A DNA stretch of 64,000 nt from Lycocorax pyrrhopterus obiensis (lineage: Eukaryota; Chordata; Aves; Passeriformes; Paradisaeidae), in contig JACSVZ010000007.1 of the NCBI GenBank assembly GCA_014706295.1, positions 38,115,133-38,179,132 on the forward strand. The letters run 5' to 3'. How positions within the stretch are numbered: position 1 is the first letter of the stretch; each line of letters starts with the position of its first letter. Below the pieces are notes generated by a model, which made no database searches, was not told the origin of the DNA, and saw nothing but the letters and a program-made list of their open reading frames with translations. Of this stretch, positions 1 through 13,282 are shown piece by piece. The translations under genes and the position numbers were made by a program.

Positions 1-3000
1 AATTCTGAAGCACAGGAAGAAAATACATTGATACAGAAGTGGAAATGAATGGTAGAATTCAACTTTTGTTATATCCTTGGTCAGGTGAGAACATTGTACT
101 AAGCATGACATCTTGCAGTGCCAGATGCTCTGGGTTCCAGCATAACTCCTCAAGATTGTAAAACTGATGTTACACATACTATGGAAAAAAAAGGTGAATA
201 TCTCATGTAAGCCTCAGCTAGTCTCATCTTTTGCAGGAAAAAAGATGCCTGTATCTTTGATAGATGTAGTAACTGGATGTCCAGTTGCTTGTCTAGATCC
301 CATTCTGTTCGTAGATAAGTGGGTGAAAATTTCCAGCTTTTAGATGAACAAACTCCAGGTGAACAGAGGTAAACAAAGGCTCCTTCTGGTCCCTTTCAAC
401 TGCCAAAAGCTTCATTCTCCCTGAAAGCAGAACTGAGAATTGAAGGGGGGGCGAGGGAAGGGCGGGGGGGAGGTGAAATCTGCCTTAAATTTCTACCCAT
501 GACAAATCACTTATTATCTCAGCATATTGTTCCTTCACACTTTTATTCTCTCATGTTAGAGAGGGCCTTGTAGAAAGACTTTGAGAGTTAAGTGTAAAAT
601 CTTCTTAAATATCTTAGCTTCCTCACCTTAAGCTGCTTTCTGACTCATCAATCTGCTGATTAAACAGAATTTTACCAGCAGTGACAGTTTAGTCACTGAT
701 GTTTTATATCATGCCAACCAGATTCCAGTGGATAAGCCCTCCATTGTAGTCGATGAATCCTAGTAAAACTCCAGCTGGGGAGCTCGCATTCCTCTAGCTA
801 TGTCATATTTACATCAGTATAAATATGAAATACCTTCACTGAAAATTATTATTCAATTGAACTGCGGGTAGACATCAACTTGTACTGTTATTCTGAGTCT
901 CATATCTATGCTGAGTGCTCTGATAGCCAAAACTTTTCTCAGTTTATCTTTAGCTCAAAACAGCCTAAAGAATTGCCTCTCAAAAATAAATTCCCGTTGT
1001 AAATGATCAGTCAGCAAGCAAAATCCAGGTTCAGTGAAACTGGTGGCAAAACTCAATGCCAAAATAGTGCCAGCCCTTCCATTGCCAAAAAAAATAGCAA
1101 GTTATTTTCAACAGGTCAGGATTCCACTGCAGAATTAATTTGTTTTGATGCTGATACCCCAAGGTTTTCTGGCAAGGCAAACTCTGATGCATTTTTCCAG
1201 AATACTTTTTAGTGTGGTGGCTGGTTATTACAAGAATAAGGTTTCTGAATGATTCTTCAAAGTGAAGGACATATTTTTGTATTGTGTTGCATCTGCATGT
1301 CAGCATGTTGCTTTAACCAGTCTTGAAGAAAATATGGTGGAAAGTAGACAAGAACTAATTTTTGTAATTTTTGATTACTTTTTTTGTTAAATTGACATGA
1401 TTCTGTTTTATAGTTTTTCTAAATTATTTCAGATTCAGAGTTGCTCATTTTTTCTTTATTGTCCCTTGTTTGCTAGACCTAGGCCTTCTCTTCTTGCATC
1501 CACTATAATTTAAGGGTTTTTTTCCATGTATCTTTTTGTCAAGGAAATAATTTGGTAGAATAAAGATCAGTAAAGATATACTCAAGATTCAGACCATATT
1601 ACTTTAATTTTACGGTGTTTACAAATTGCACAACTCAGAAGAAAAAAATGAAAAAAAAAAGAAAAAAGGCAAATTCTATTTTGGTTTTTCACTGCCTTTC
1701 TTTAAATGTACTATTTTGATATGTCACAAACTGTGTTTCTACTTCTTTGACACTGAAGAAGTGTACTTTTATTTTATGAGAATGAAAACAGGCTGTTTCT
1801 AAGAAGAAATAATATGTACTTGAGAAATCCTGTGAAAAACAGTAATGTTTTTAGACTTGTTGACGTGTTAGTGAAATCTAGTGTAGGGAGGTCAGAGGTT
1901 TCCTTGCTGTAAGTGTGCTGTGGTGTGTTAATTTCTTAAAAAAAATTATTTATTGCAAGGTCCATTTGTGTTGAAATGTAGATGGTAATGACTACCCAAA
2001 TAAGATAAAACTTGGAGCAAAATAGATCTCTTTCTATGTGTATAGTACTTTCCAGAATTAGTATTTCAGGGCCTACTTTACCAATTTAACCACAAACAGA
2101 CAAAAGAAAACAAAAATGTATTTTTACGTCATGATAAAATTAACTTGACAACCCCCGTAATGTCAAGGGTATAATTTTTTTGTTATGAAGTCTAGATTAT
2201 ACTCAGTCAGTACAGAATAAGGCTTGGGAGCTATATTGTGTGAAAAAATGACTGCATGTGATAGATCTTTACGGAATAAAGTTCACAGTGATACAATGGC
2301 TTACCTTTTCACAGTGACACTTATTAGAACTTATGAGAATCATAGGAGGTAATCTCCTCCTAGAGGCAATATAACTTTGTGTTTGTTTGTTAGAGCTCTG
2401 TGTATTATTGGGGAGATATGTAGTCCATTTTGTTTAGCTAAGACAATGCTACACTGCGTGCCACAGTATCATACCCAAGTTCTTATAAACATCTTACTGA
2501 TAGATATTTCGTGATTTTATGGCTTCAGAAACAAAATGTTAGATCTTTCTAAAACTTTCACAAAATATTATGACTATTTTTTCCCCTCTATTTTCTTTAC
2601 CAACCTTTTGCAGAATATGTGTGTTTTCCTTCAGTGAAAATCATCATCCACTGTTTCTTATAGGTGAAATATGAGAGTAAAAATAGTAGAATTTTTAAGG
2701 CTTTTGTGTAGACTCAAGAGAGTCTTTCTTGCAATATCTAACTGAAAAGGTAATGAAGTGTAAAATATGTTGAAATGATTGGGGATTAAAAATCTCTGGT
2801 GTGTAGTGACAGTACAATTATATTCCACAGTAAAGGTTTCTTATATTAAGTGCAATAAATAAAACTTTTTTTCACTGTGATTGGTTGTCACCACTGTTAT
2901 GATAGCTTTGACCTTCTTCCTCTTCAAATGTCGTTAGCATGTGACCAGCTAGTCAGGATGCTGTAGAACGGATTGGGCTGGCTGTACATGAAGCCAGCTG

Positions 3001-6000
3001 TTGAAGACAAGTAAAAAAAGAAGGAATATTTGGGCACAAAAGACTACGCAGTAACTTTTGAATCTTTCTGCCACTTTGTTTCCCATGCACAACTACTTAC
3101 CTCACATTTCCTCTCTTGCAACATGGTAATTTATCTCAAGGTGTCTTTAGCGACTCTAGCTATCCTTTTAGCTCTAACACATCTAGGTAGCATTTTTAAT
3201 GTTAAGATGTGCATACTCATAGCATGTTGCTCTTTCTAGTCAAACAAAAGTATCCCTGTTCATCAGTTTGTGAGGACCAACTAGATGAGTACAAAATAAT
3301 TTCCAGTTTCTTTGGAAAGGCGGGACACTCAGATGGTCTACCATATTCCTTTATTAATAAATTTGGATCATGCATCACCAGGTGCAGAATGTAAGTCTCT
3401 TTTAACATTTCTAAATGTAGTCTGAAGTGTGAACACTGTAAAAATACTGAAGTAAAGTGACTAGACATGGATCTTCATCGAAATGATGTCTCTTCTCTTT
3501 TCCTTCCCCCCTACTTTTTCTCAGGTACTCTGTGTCTGGCTGGGACATCTGACAGTGAGCTGTCTTGATAGCAGACCTGTTCATTTCTTCATTGTGCTAT
3601 TCCTGTATGAAATGACTGGCTCTTTATGCTTTCTGGAGACTTGAAAGCATCATTCCTACAAAGATTTTAATTTCTCTTTACTCAAGGAGCAAGGAGTACA
3701 GCTCATTTCAGTGCTGCAGCTCTGGGATCTGAACAAGAACTTTCCTTATCAACTATCATTTTTAGAGGTAGCTGTTTGTCTAAAAGGAAACCCTACTAGG
3801 CATCAAAGGCCATAAAAATACAATGCATTTCTACTAATATTTGGTAGACTTTGTAAATATTATTGCTTTAACTATTTCGTGCAATGACACAGTAGTGGGT
3901 CCTTCCACTTTAATGATCTTGTAAGCAACTGTATTGGTGTCTAAAACCATCTAAATAATGATATTTCTTCTCACTTAAATGGGTATTACTCATATGACCA
4001 GCTGCAAGAAATGAGAGTTCTAAATTTATCTGAACCTTGAGATGGGAGAACTGAAAACTCCTTCACTTTATGGGAACTTTTGATTAGGGTTTGGGTAGGT
4101 GGATAATGAAAGAGTGTAACATTGAAATGTGCCTAAATAACATGCTGTTACAAGCCTTATGATAGATTTGTGTTTGACTTAACAGCTTTTGGAACCTAAT
4201 AAAAAGAACTTAATTGACAATTTCTTGAAATTGCTAAGAAAACCTAGTGATGTTGGTAGGGTATAATAAGGAGTTTTCTCATCACTGTCTTCAAGATTGA
4301 GCCTATACAAAAAAAAAGGATTTATCTCTGTGGTAACTCTAAGTAATTGATATACAGACAAGGTTTGGTTCCAATTTGCCAGCAATAAACTTGTAATAGG
4401 GTTTTCTCTGCAATTTTAGCCTTAATGTGCTCATTCCAAAGAGCGGTATTTTTCCAAGCGAACAAATAACATCAGTAAAGCTTACGATCAGTAATAGCCC
4501 CACACTGATGCTCACATTAAACTTGTTAAATCAATTCACTAGACACTTTCTAAAGTGGACTGTCTGTTTACTTTGACTTGCATCCTGTGAGGATTATCCA
4601 TCAGTTACATTTATTTGAATGATCTTTACATTTGAAATATGTAATTGTTCATGCATGATTGTGATTACAAATCTGTCTTCTCATATTTTGCAGCTTTATT
4701 TTTGTGACTTATGATTTTTCCACAGTTGTATGAAGGATATGGATATCTAGTGGCACACAGTAGAATGCATTGTATGTTTAGCCTTATCCAAATCCTAAAT
4801 GAGCACTTTACTGCATAATTATGGTTGCTTCTCTTGGTAGATATATATATTTCATATTTCTGTTTTGTTTACTGAAGGTACCAATCCACTCTGTGCAGTA
4901 TTGTTCTTCTAGGATAAAAAAATTAACATATAAATAATGTAGGATTACAGTATTTTGAAATAATTAGCAAAACGTGCTAAGTACTAAATGATTTATTAAA
5001 GATGTAATTTAGTCAGATTTGCTGCATAAGATATTAGAGTGCAAAGAGCCATACTGTACTCTGCAAGGAATCATTTTGTAGATGGTTAATCTACCAACTA
5101 GGCTTCATTTTTCACTCAGAACAAACCTGGTATGCTACTGCACACTGCCTTTTGTCAGTAAACACAAAGAGAAATCTGAAGTAATCAATCTTTCTTATCA
5201 GTAGCATTCAGTATGTTTACCTTTATTTTATTCTTTGGCTCAAAAAAACTAGACTAATATAAAACAAAATGTAAGCGTTTAAAAGTTTGGAGTTGTTTAT
5301 CTGATAGCTAAGTACACATTTTAAAAGATAGCATGAAAACAAAATAATGGCATTACTACATGCATTGAGGAAACTGAAAATATTTTGGAAAGAGCTGAGG
5401 TCCTGGGAAAATAATAGGTTGTGGGTAATGGGAAGTTCCTGGATAAGGAAGCTCAATCACATTTGTAGCTAGAATCCGCAAGGATTGTTATTGTCTACCA
5501 TTTTGTCACACTCCCAAGGCTGAATCCACGTATGTAGGACACTGAAGAAAAACCTGCTGTCTATGAAATGTTACAGCTGTTCCTTACATGCATTGCTTCC
5601 CTTCCTGGTGAAAATAATTCTTTACTATCTCCTTAAGTTTAAGTAAGTTTTTATAAGGTGCATGTGATATGGGATTTTTTGTTTGAAATGGTAGCCAACT
5701 TGAGTTTCAAAATATTCAGACAAGATGCATGGCAGAATACTTGTCATCATATCCCCTCCCAACCTCACCCTGTTTTTTTTTTAAACTTTACTTTGCATGT
5801 GTCCTTATTTTAGCTCTGTCTAATCTAACTCTATCTATTTTTATGTATTTTCAAGGAAGTAATTAGGCATAACTGGAGTGGTGATGTGGAGGGAAATGTC
5901 TGCTTTTCTCCAGAATATACCAATATTCTATAAATAAGTAGTACTGCAGGATCAGAAGAAACAGGAAAAATTAGAATTATCATTTGCTGTACATATAAAT

Positions 6001-6244
6001 ATTTAATCCAACCTGACCATTTTCTTCTGTTTCTTTGGTATCATTTCACATTGGAAGAATGGATTCTTCCCTTAAGCAACTTCTCTTTTTTTTTCCCTTT
6101 TTTCTTCTCTATGGGAAAAACCAGACACCTCTTGCCTATTCTAGCCCCTGCTCCCTCCTCAGCCTAGAAACGATCTGATATTCCCATTTTCTGCAGAACA
6201 GAAACTCCAGAAATACAGTCTTCAGAAAATCAGTGCAAACCATG
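1..6244. other. Gene-free AT-rich unique sequence
   Basis: No exon, RNA gene or recognisable transposable element is seen. Open frames are short (under 95 codons), lack homology I recognise and occur on both strands as expected by chance in AT-rich DNA. Local features are A-rich runs near 1645-1670 and a G-rich tract at 445-470. Probably intergenic or intronic. Confidence 0.6.
445..470 (+). other. G-quadruplex motif
   Basis: Four G runs of 7, 3, 3 and 7 bases are separated by loops of 3, 2 and 1 bases, which satisfies the usual G3+N1-7 quadruplex rule on the plus strand. It stands out in AT-rich surroundings. Folding and function are inference; no gene or promoter is visible next to it. Confidence 0.7.
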
Positions 6245-6823
6245 TGTCAGAGTTTAACCCCAGCCTGCAACTAAACACTGTGCAGATGCTTGCTCACTAC
6301 TCCCCAGTGGGATGAAGAGAGAAACAAAAGACTAAAAGTGAGAAAACTCATAGGTTGAGATAAAGACAGTTTAATGGGGAAAGCAAAATCCACACATGCA
6401 AGCAAAGCCAAACAAGGAATTTATTCACCACTTCCCATGGGAAGGCAGGTGTGTTCAACCATCTCCAGGAGAGCAGGGCCCCATCAAGCGTAACAGTGAC
6501 TTGGGAAGACAAACACTGTGTCTCCAAATGTTCCTCCCTTTTGCTTCTTTATATGCTGAGCATTATTCCATATGCTCTGGAATATCCCTTTGGTCAGTTG
6601 GGGTCAGCTGTCCTAGCTGTGTCCCCTCCCAACTTCTTGCACATCCCCAGCCTTCTCTCTGTTGGGGCAGTGTGAAAAACAGAAAAGGACTTGACTCTGT
6701 GCGAGTACTGCTAAGCGCTAATGAAAACATCCCTGAATTATCCACAATTTTCAGCACGAATGCAAAGCACAGCTCTATACCAGCTACTGTGAAGAAAGTT
6801 AACTCTCCCAGCTAAACCCAGCA
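6245..6823 (-). mobile_element. Solo LTR, avian ERVL-type (minus)
   Basis: Read on the minus strand this is a complete-looking LTR of about 580 bp: it begins with a TG at the high-coordinate end, has a TATA-like TATAAAG (6547-6553), an ATTAAA polyadenylation signal (6370-6375) and ends in ...GACA. Several stretches are shared with the partial copy at 24411-24691, including the block around the CCAAAGGGATATTCC-like U3 segment and the GAGTTAACTTTCTTCACAG segment, which proves a repeat family inside this window. The family matches a common bird ERVL LTR type I recognise. There is no second LTR or internal gag-pol next to it, so it is solo. The exact ends are uncertain: no clean 5-bp target duplication is visible for the ends chosen. 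The long plus-strand frame inside it (6396-6815) is antisense and not a gene. Confidence 0.85.
6547..6553 (-). promoter_or_regulatory. TATA-like box of the LTR
   Basis: The minus strand reads TATAAAG, about 275 bp from the LTR 5' end and about 170 bp before the ATTAAA signal, the expected U3 core promoter place. Whether it still drives transcription cannot be told from sequence. Confidence 0.5.
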
Positions 6824-8008
6824 AATACAAAAGCTTCTTATCACTTACTTTGATATCTTCAATAGAAATTGAGAGTTGCATAGTCTTTACCTGTTTAGAC
6901 TTAATGAATGTTTTTGTTTCAAGTGTAGATTAGCAGTTTTTAAAGGCGGGGAAAAATAAGGTGATATCTTGTCATTGTTTCATCTGACCCTTTCTACTGC
7001 ACAGCTGCAACTGAAGTAAATTGCAGGTGATTAGAGAAGATGTTAAAATTGTAAGAAGCTTAGCAGTAGAAGATTTATATCTGACTCACAGTTTAATTAG
7101 GGTAGAAAAATAACATAATTTACATGGATTCTGTCCTCTTAGGCCACAATTGATTGACATTTGCAGTATGTTTATGCATCTTAAAGCCAGTTAAGTGTTG
7201 AAATATTTCGACATACTTGAAATATCTTTCTTTTTGGGGTTCATTTGATGTCATGGTAGCATCATTAGTTTGGGAAATGAACTCTAGAAGAAGAGGGATG
7301 TGTAGTATCTCTGCCTTAACGAATACCCCCACCCAGTCCTGGACATGGGAATCCATACTGATCAGAAATGGAAACACGGATGACTCCATCTCTCAGAGGG
7401 AATTGTAGGCAAATCCATGGCACTAGATGGCAAGCAGCAGGTGGAAGAGACCCATTCTTCCTCATACTGTGCCTGGAAATGTCTGAGACTGTGGTACAAC
7501 GTAGCATGCCACAACACTGGTGGTACAAATTACTGTATGACCAACAACTTCATGAGCAATAGAAATTACATGGCTGCTAATATTTTATGCAACTAATAAT
7601 CTTCCTAATATTTGTGCTACTGTAGCTTCTGCCTTCCTAGTTTATGGTTCTTCATTCTAATAATTCCTGGGTATTTCATACAATATAATTACATGTTGGA
7701 TAGGTTGGTAGTAGAATGGTTAAAGAGGAGACAATCAAAAATAATATTTACTGATAAGCAACTTTTATTACATGAAAAAAAAGAGGAATATTAGTATTGT
7801 AGGCACTCAGGAAAAGAACGTTGCCCTTAACCTGGAAAATGCTTCTCATGCACTAAAAGAGACTACTAGGAGTAGTTTCGACGACTACTTGTTTAGTTAC
7901 ATATTCTGCAGTTATTTGTGGCAGATCTCTGTTCAAAGTTGAAATCCATCTGATTCCTGCATATATCTTGATATATGTACAGTACTCACATGCTACAAAA
8001 CAAAACTT
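6824..8008. other. Gene-free unique sequence between LTR and CR1
   Basis: No element recognised. Short overlapping open frames on both strands (7120-7562) have no recognisable domain and are treated as chance. Confidence 0.5.
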
Positions 8009-9650
8009 TCAAGTGGGTTTTGAATATCCCCAGTGAGGAGACTCCACAACCTCTCTGGTCAACCTGTCTCAGCGTGTGATCACACACACAGAAAAGTCCT
8101 TCCTCATGTTCTGGTGGAACTTCCTGTGCATCAGTCTGCCTGTTGCCTCTTATCCTTTTGCTTGGCACCATCAAAAAGAGCCTGGATCCATCCTATTGAT
8201 ACTCTCCCTTCAAATACTTATAGACATGGATGAGGTCCCCTCAGTTTTCTCTTGTTGAGAAGGAACAGGCCCAACTCTCTCAGCCTTTCCTTGTAAGAGA
8301 AATGCTCCACTATTTTAATAACCTTTGTAGCCTCTGGTGGACCTGCTCCAGGAGCTCCATGTCTCACGTGTCCTCAGGAGCCCAGAACTGGACTCAGCAC
8401 TCCCGACGTGCCTCACAGGGGCTGAGTAGAGGGGTAGGATCATTTTTCTTCATCTGCTGGCAGTGCTCTTCTCAATGCACCCCAGGATACCACTGCCCTT
8501 CTTGGCCCCAAGGCACTGCTGGCTCATGGACAGCTTGTTGTCCACTAGGACTCCCAGGTCCTTCTCCTCAGAGCTTCTTCCCAGCAGGTCAGCCCCCAGC
8601 CTGTACTGCTACGTGGGGTTATTCCCCCCCAGGTGCAGGACCCTGCACTTGCCTTTGCTGAATTTCAGAAGGTTCCTCTCTGCCCATCCCTCCAACCTGT
8701 GGAGGCCCTTCTGAAGGGCTGCACAGCCCTCTGGGGTATTTGCCACACCTCCCAGCTTCCTGTCATCAGTGAACTTGCTGAGGAGGCATCTCCCCTTCAT
8801 CCAAGTCATTCATGGATAAGTTAAACAATACTGGACCCAGTATTGAGCCTCAGGGGACACCAGTAGTGACAGGCCTCCAACTAGACCCTTGTGCCACTAT
8901 TTATGACCCTCTGGGATCTGCCATTCAGCCAATTCTCAATCCACCTCAGTGTCCACTCATCCAGTCCTCACACCCTGAGTTTGCCTGTGAGGATGTTGTG
9001 AGAAACAGTGTCAAAGGCCTTGCTGAAATCAAAGTAGACAAAATCCACTGATCTGCCCTCATCATCCAGGCAGTTGGTTCATCACAGAAGTCAGTCTGGT
9101 TGGTCAAACATGATTTACCTTTAGTGAATCCATGCTGACCGCTCCTGATCACCTTCTTGGCATCCAGGTGGATGTCTCCAGAATGAGGCACTCCATCAGC
9201 TTTCCAGGGATTGAGGTGAGGCTGACTGACTGGTAGTTCCCTGGGTCCTCCTTCTTGCCCTTTCTGAAGACTGGAGTGACATTTGCTTTCTTCCAGTCCT
9301 CAGGTGCCTCTCCTGATCTCTATGACCTCTCAAAGTTGGTTGTGAGCGGCCTCGCTATGGTGTCCGCCAGCTCCTTCAACACTTGTGGATGCTTCCTGTC
9401 AGGGACCATGGACTTGTGGATGTCAAGGTTTCCTAGGTGTTCTCTAACAAAGGGAAACCAAGGGAAAGTCATCCTTCCAACTGCCCTTTACCCTGGTCTC
9501 CTGAGTCTGAGATTCCTGAGGGCTGGTCTTGTCAATGAGGGCTGATGCAAAGAAAGCGTTCAGTAACTCTGCCTTCTCTGTGCCCTCTGTTACCAGGGTC
9601 TCCCTCCATTTAGTAATGGGTTCACATTATCCGATGTTTTCCTTCTGTAC
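8009..9650 (-). mobile_element. CR1 LINE fragment, about 1.6 kb (minus)
   Basis: CR1 is the dominant non-LTR retrotransposon of birds. On the minus strand the segment runs from inside the reverse transcriptase region (high coordinates) to the 3' part of the element (low coordinates). Recognisable reverse transcriptase motifs are motif A (DFSKAFDTV, 9004-9030) and the motif C box (F-T-D-D, 8762-8773), followed by the LGGVANTPEGCAALQ segment. The two motifs are in different frames (offset 257 bp), so the copy is dead. It is 5' truncated, as usual for CR1, but it also lacks the CR1 3' tail with its octamer repeats at the low-coordinate end, so that end was lost after insertion. Plus-strand frames here, such as 8230-8661, are antisense. 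Confidence 0.95.
8609..9191 (-). pseudogene. CR1 ORF2 reverse transcriptase remnant
   Basis: Two open stretches, 8946-9191 and 8609-8809, carry the QHGFTKGKSCLTN-type segment and the KFTDDRKLGG box of the CR1 reverse transcriptase. Motif A lies between them at 9004-9030 in another frame. The usual alanine of the F-A-D-D box is threonine here. Frameshifts and truncation mean no functional protein. Confidence 0.85.
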
Positions 9651-10960
9651 TCTAAATAATAATTATTTTCTATGTGTCTGTTAAGAGAGAGAAGTTTTTT
9701 TTGGTAGTATTTGATCAAAAATCATGGGCAAGTTAGGTGGTCTGTTACCAGCAGATAATTTTATCTTTCAATAAAAATCTCTCTGCCTAGTCAAAAGTTC
9801 TTCCTAAACAAAAGTGGTCAACAAACTGACACACCAATCAAAACACACCAATTCCATTTGTCAATGGCATATGAGGGAGTGATTTAGTGATTGTCAAAGC
9901 CAATAGCCCTTGACTACCCTCCCTGGTACACTTGGTTTGAGTGGAAAAAACTTGTTTGTTGCATGAACTTGGAACATGGTTCAAACTGACATATCTGAGT
10001 CTTTTGTGAGATACCTTGTGCTGTCACCTTTTCCACTCTGTTCAGCAAGGATTAAAAAATTTAAAAGGCTTCTCCAACAGTCCTTATAACTCTCCTCTTG
10101 TGTTTAGAGTTCAGAATTTGTTTGTTGGTAGTTTTTCCTCATTTCTGATTTTGTTCAGCTATTCTGTAAGGATGGGGAAGAAGATAGGCTTAATCAAATA
10201 TTTTTCCAACTGATTAAATGCATCTACCTAATCGACAAGTGGAAAAGTAGAAGTATTTTTTGCACAAAATGATTCAAGATTGAAAAATCATTATTTTTAA
10301 GAAAGAAACAGTTTGATTTCCTAACAAAAGCAGACCATGTGAATAACTGCTTCCCACTAATTTCTGATAAAACTCTTACTACAAAAAAAAATCCCATTTG
10401 CTTTTCAAAAAGTTTATCAAAAGAACAAAAAGTTTTGATGGGATTTATTAAATTTTAAGTAAAAGGTATTGTAAGTGAAGATTTACATAACTATTGATTC
10501 TGCAGTTAATATCTCCCCTACACCTGCCTGATTTAGCAGTGACCTGCTCAAAAGAATCCCTATTTATTTTCTCTTGGGTATTGCTTCATTTGTTTTTTGA
10601 ATGAAAAGTTATGTGGAAAATTCTTTTCAGAAAACATTATTTACCTAGTATATATCATCATTTTATTGATTAATATTTAAGATACAGTGCGAAAATAAAG
10701 TGTAATATTTGGTAAGAGCAGCAGTTAATTAAAATAATGCATTTGCTCTTCTCAGGTTTATATTTTCTTTAAGAGGCAAAAGGTTAATGAAAAAGATTCT
10801 TAGGTTTAATATTGTTATGATGTACTTCGTTTATTTACTGTTAAAAGATCATAAATGCTAGCAATTCTTGATTTACACCAGGAATAAGTTCACTACCTCA
10901 CTACAGTCATATGTGAATTCTTACATATAAACATTTTTTTGATTATTTCCAGTCCATTCT

Positions 10961-11110
10961 CCAACATTTCAGAGCAATGAAGCTGTTCTTCCACAAGTGT
11001 CTGTACTGCACACTTCTGGCATTTGCATATTTGAAGATTATTGTCAGAGGCCTAATTGCTGCCTGTAACCCTTGATTGGCTAGGAAACTGATTAATCTTG
11101 CCCCTTGGTC
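10961..11110. promoter_or_regulatory. Candidate conserved non-coding element
   Basis: The segment is of mixed composition without simple repeats and holds an exact octamer ATTTGCAT (11021-11028, POU-type site), a TTATTGTC SOX-like site, and CTAATTG and GATTAATC homeodomain-like cores within 100 bp. Dense mixed transcription factor cores in a gene desert are typical of vertebrate developmental enhancers. That it is conserved or active is inference. Confidence 0.3.
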
Positions 11111-13256
11111 ACAATTAAAAGAAAAATATATCTAAAGACAAATGAATAACAGCAGCTGAATCATCCCTTCTGTCTTGTGTGTGTTCTGTCTTCATTAATC
11201 TGAACCTTTTTTCTTTATCTTTTTTTAAATCAAATTCTGTTAGAGCTTGTGCTGCTAATTTCTAAGGACACTGGTTCAGTGGCCATTTTCCAGACTGATA
11301 ATATCTTCAAAGACAGCAAGGATTGCTCAGCCGCTGCAAATGTCCAACGATATCCACAAGCCATTGATAACATGCTCTTGACTGTACCCTCATTAAAGCA
11401 GCCACATATCAGTGTAAGAAGGCATTGTCACATCGTGTTTTATGATCTCCGTGGGTGTGGAGGCCCATGACACTAGAGATGCACTCTAATGGTGTGAGGA
11501 GGTCATTGGTGAGCACAGACAGAGATGTTTGGAGAAATTGGGATTAAAGACCCAAAGAGCGGAAACTTCAGTATAATATTGTAGCCCCTGGTGAGATGGT
11601 GAGAGCAAAGTGGGATTGAAGTGTGCTGCTCTGGATCTAGAATGGGAAGATCATAAACTCTAAAATAGTAGGAAGGCACAGGATTGAGTATGGGAAGCAT
11701 GCAGAGGGAGAACTGAGTAAGTAAAGTAATAGGTAAGTACACAGGAAGAGATAGGGTCAGTGTGGCAAGTGGAGGGTTTGGAAAAGAAAAGTAGAAAAAT
11801 ATGACAAAAAAGTGTTAGCAATAAGGAGAGACTGATGGAGGACTGGAAAAGAGCATGGGGAGGGAGGGAGGTCACATTGGTTTGGGTCGATCTTCAGATG
11901 TAAGTCGATATTTACTTGTAAAGTATAAAAGTTAGTTGGGAAAACAGGCCAAGCAAATATTGATTTAAACCAATATTGTTGTTCCCTTTATCACTATGGC
12001 ATTACAAGCTGAACTCTTCTTTATTTACTTACCGGTAGGTATAGTGCACATAACTTTGATATAGGCTTTTAGGCTTGCCACCACTGATCTGAAGCTTGAC
12101 CTATCAAAACTGTCCTTTCTCGGTGTCAAAAGTAATATAGTTTTAAAAAGCAGCACAGAGACCCTCCTAAGTGACTTACCAATCATGCTAAACTGAAATG
12201 TTATTTGCAGTGGGTTTGTAAGGTTGTTTAATAATTCCCAGAGGACAGAAATCAGACAGTGAAATGTATTTCACTTTAGACCTGAGGACAAACCTGTGAT
12301 GTGTGGTTCTGAAGGTGAAAGCTGATGTTTATATCCAGTAAGACTCATGGTCTAAAGCAATTCATGAACTTGCTGGAAAATCTTACTAAGGAGCTGTATG
12401 CTGCTTTGAATGTTTCTTGTTTCTTTTTCTTTCCTATGTAGATTGTTGCACAGGTGCTGAATAACATTATAGTAGATGATGGAAATAGTTCCATTTCAGA
12501 AGTATTTAAAGAATGACAGAATAGGTAATCACCTGATAACAAACTTACAGCGAGGAATATTCAATATTTTACTATTCCAGTTTTCTCACGAGACAGGTAG
12601 TTGTTACATGTGTCCTATACAAAACCACAGTGGCTTAGTTTTTAAATTTCCCTTTTTGCTTAATGCACTGATTCTTTGGTAGAGAGGTACCTGACTATAA
12701 GAAGTTTTAATACTTAAATTTGGTAGTGATTCAAAACTCCATTTCAGAACATCTGACACTAAAAATAATTGCTAAGTTTCCTGTAGGGTTCAAATTAATA
12801 ATATGTGTTGCTAGAGAAGATTCTGTTGATATACTCTCCCTACTTGCTTCAAACTTTCTTTTATGTTGAGACAACTCAAAGATAAGAGCTAGATATATTT
12901 TACTTGTCAAGTAGTTCCATGGCTTTCATTTAAAAAATAACTTTTACATAGATGAAATTTCTCAGCTTCAGTAACATGTACAGTATTTCTGTGCAGGTCT
13001 GAACTTGAGTTCAATAAAAGTAAAAGAAATAACTAAGAGATCAATCAGTTGCACTCATTTTCTTATTTTCTTCTGATTCATTACACATGCAGATGGGTCG
13101 AAGTGCAGTAAATGATAAAGCTGATTGATAGAGTTGCATGCTATTATCTGAAAGGTCATATTTTCACCTGATTCCTTTGGAATTTTCTGGATACACAACT
13201 TAAATAATTTCAGTAGAAAGCCATGGTTATATATTTAATGAATATTATTAACATGT

Positions 13257-13282
13257 TATTTAATAATCCAAATTATTAAATA
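13257..13282. repeat. AT-rich perfect inverted repeat
   Basis: Two 11-bp arms (TATTTAATAAT and its exact complement) flank a 4-bp CCAA spacer. The arms are all A/T, so chance or slippage is likely. No transposon terminal repeat is suggested. Confidence 0.7.

Noticed and set aside
6396..6815. 139-codon plus-strand frame
   Set aside because: Antisense to the LTR at 6245-6823, including its complementary TATA and polyadenylation signals.
8230..8661. 143-codon plus-strand frame
   Set aside because: Antisense to the CR1 fragment; the minus strand carries the recognised coding sequence.
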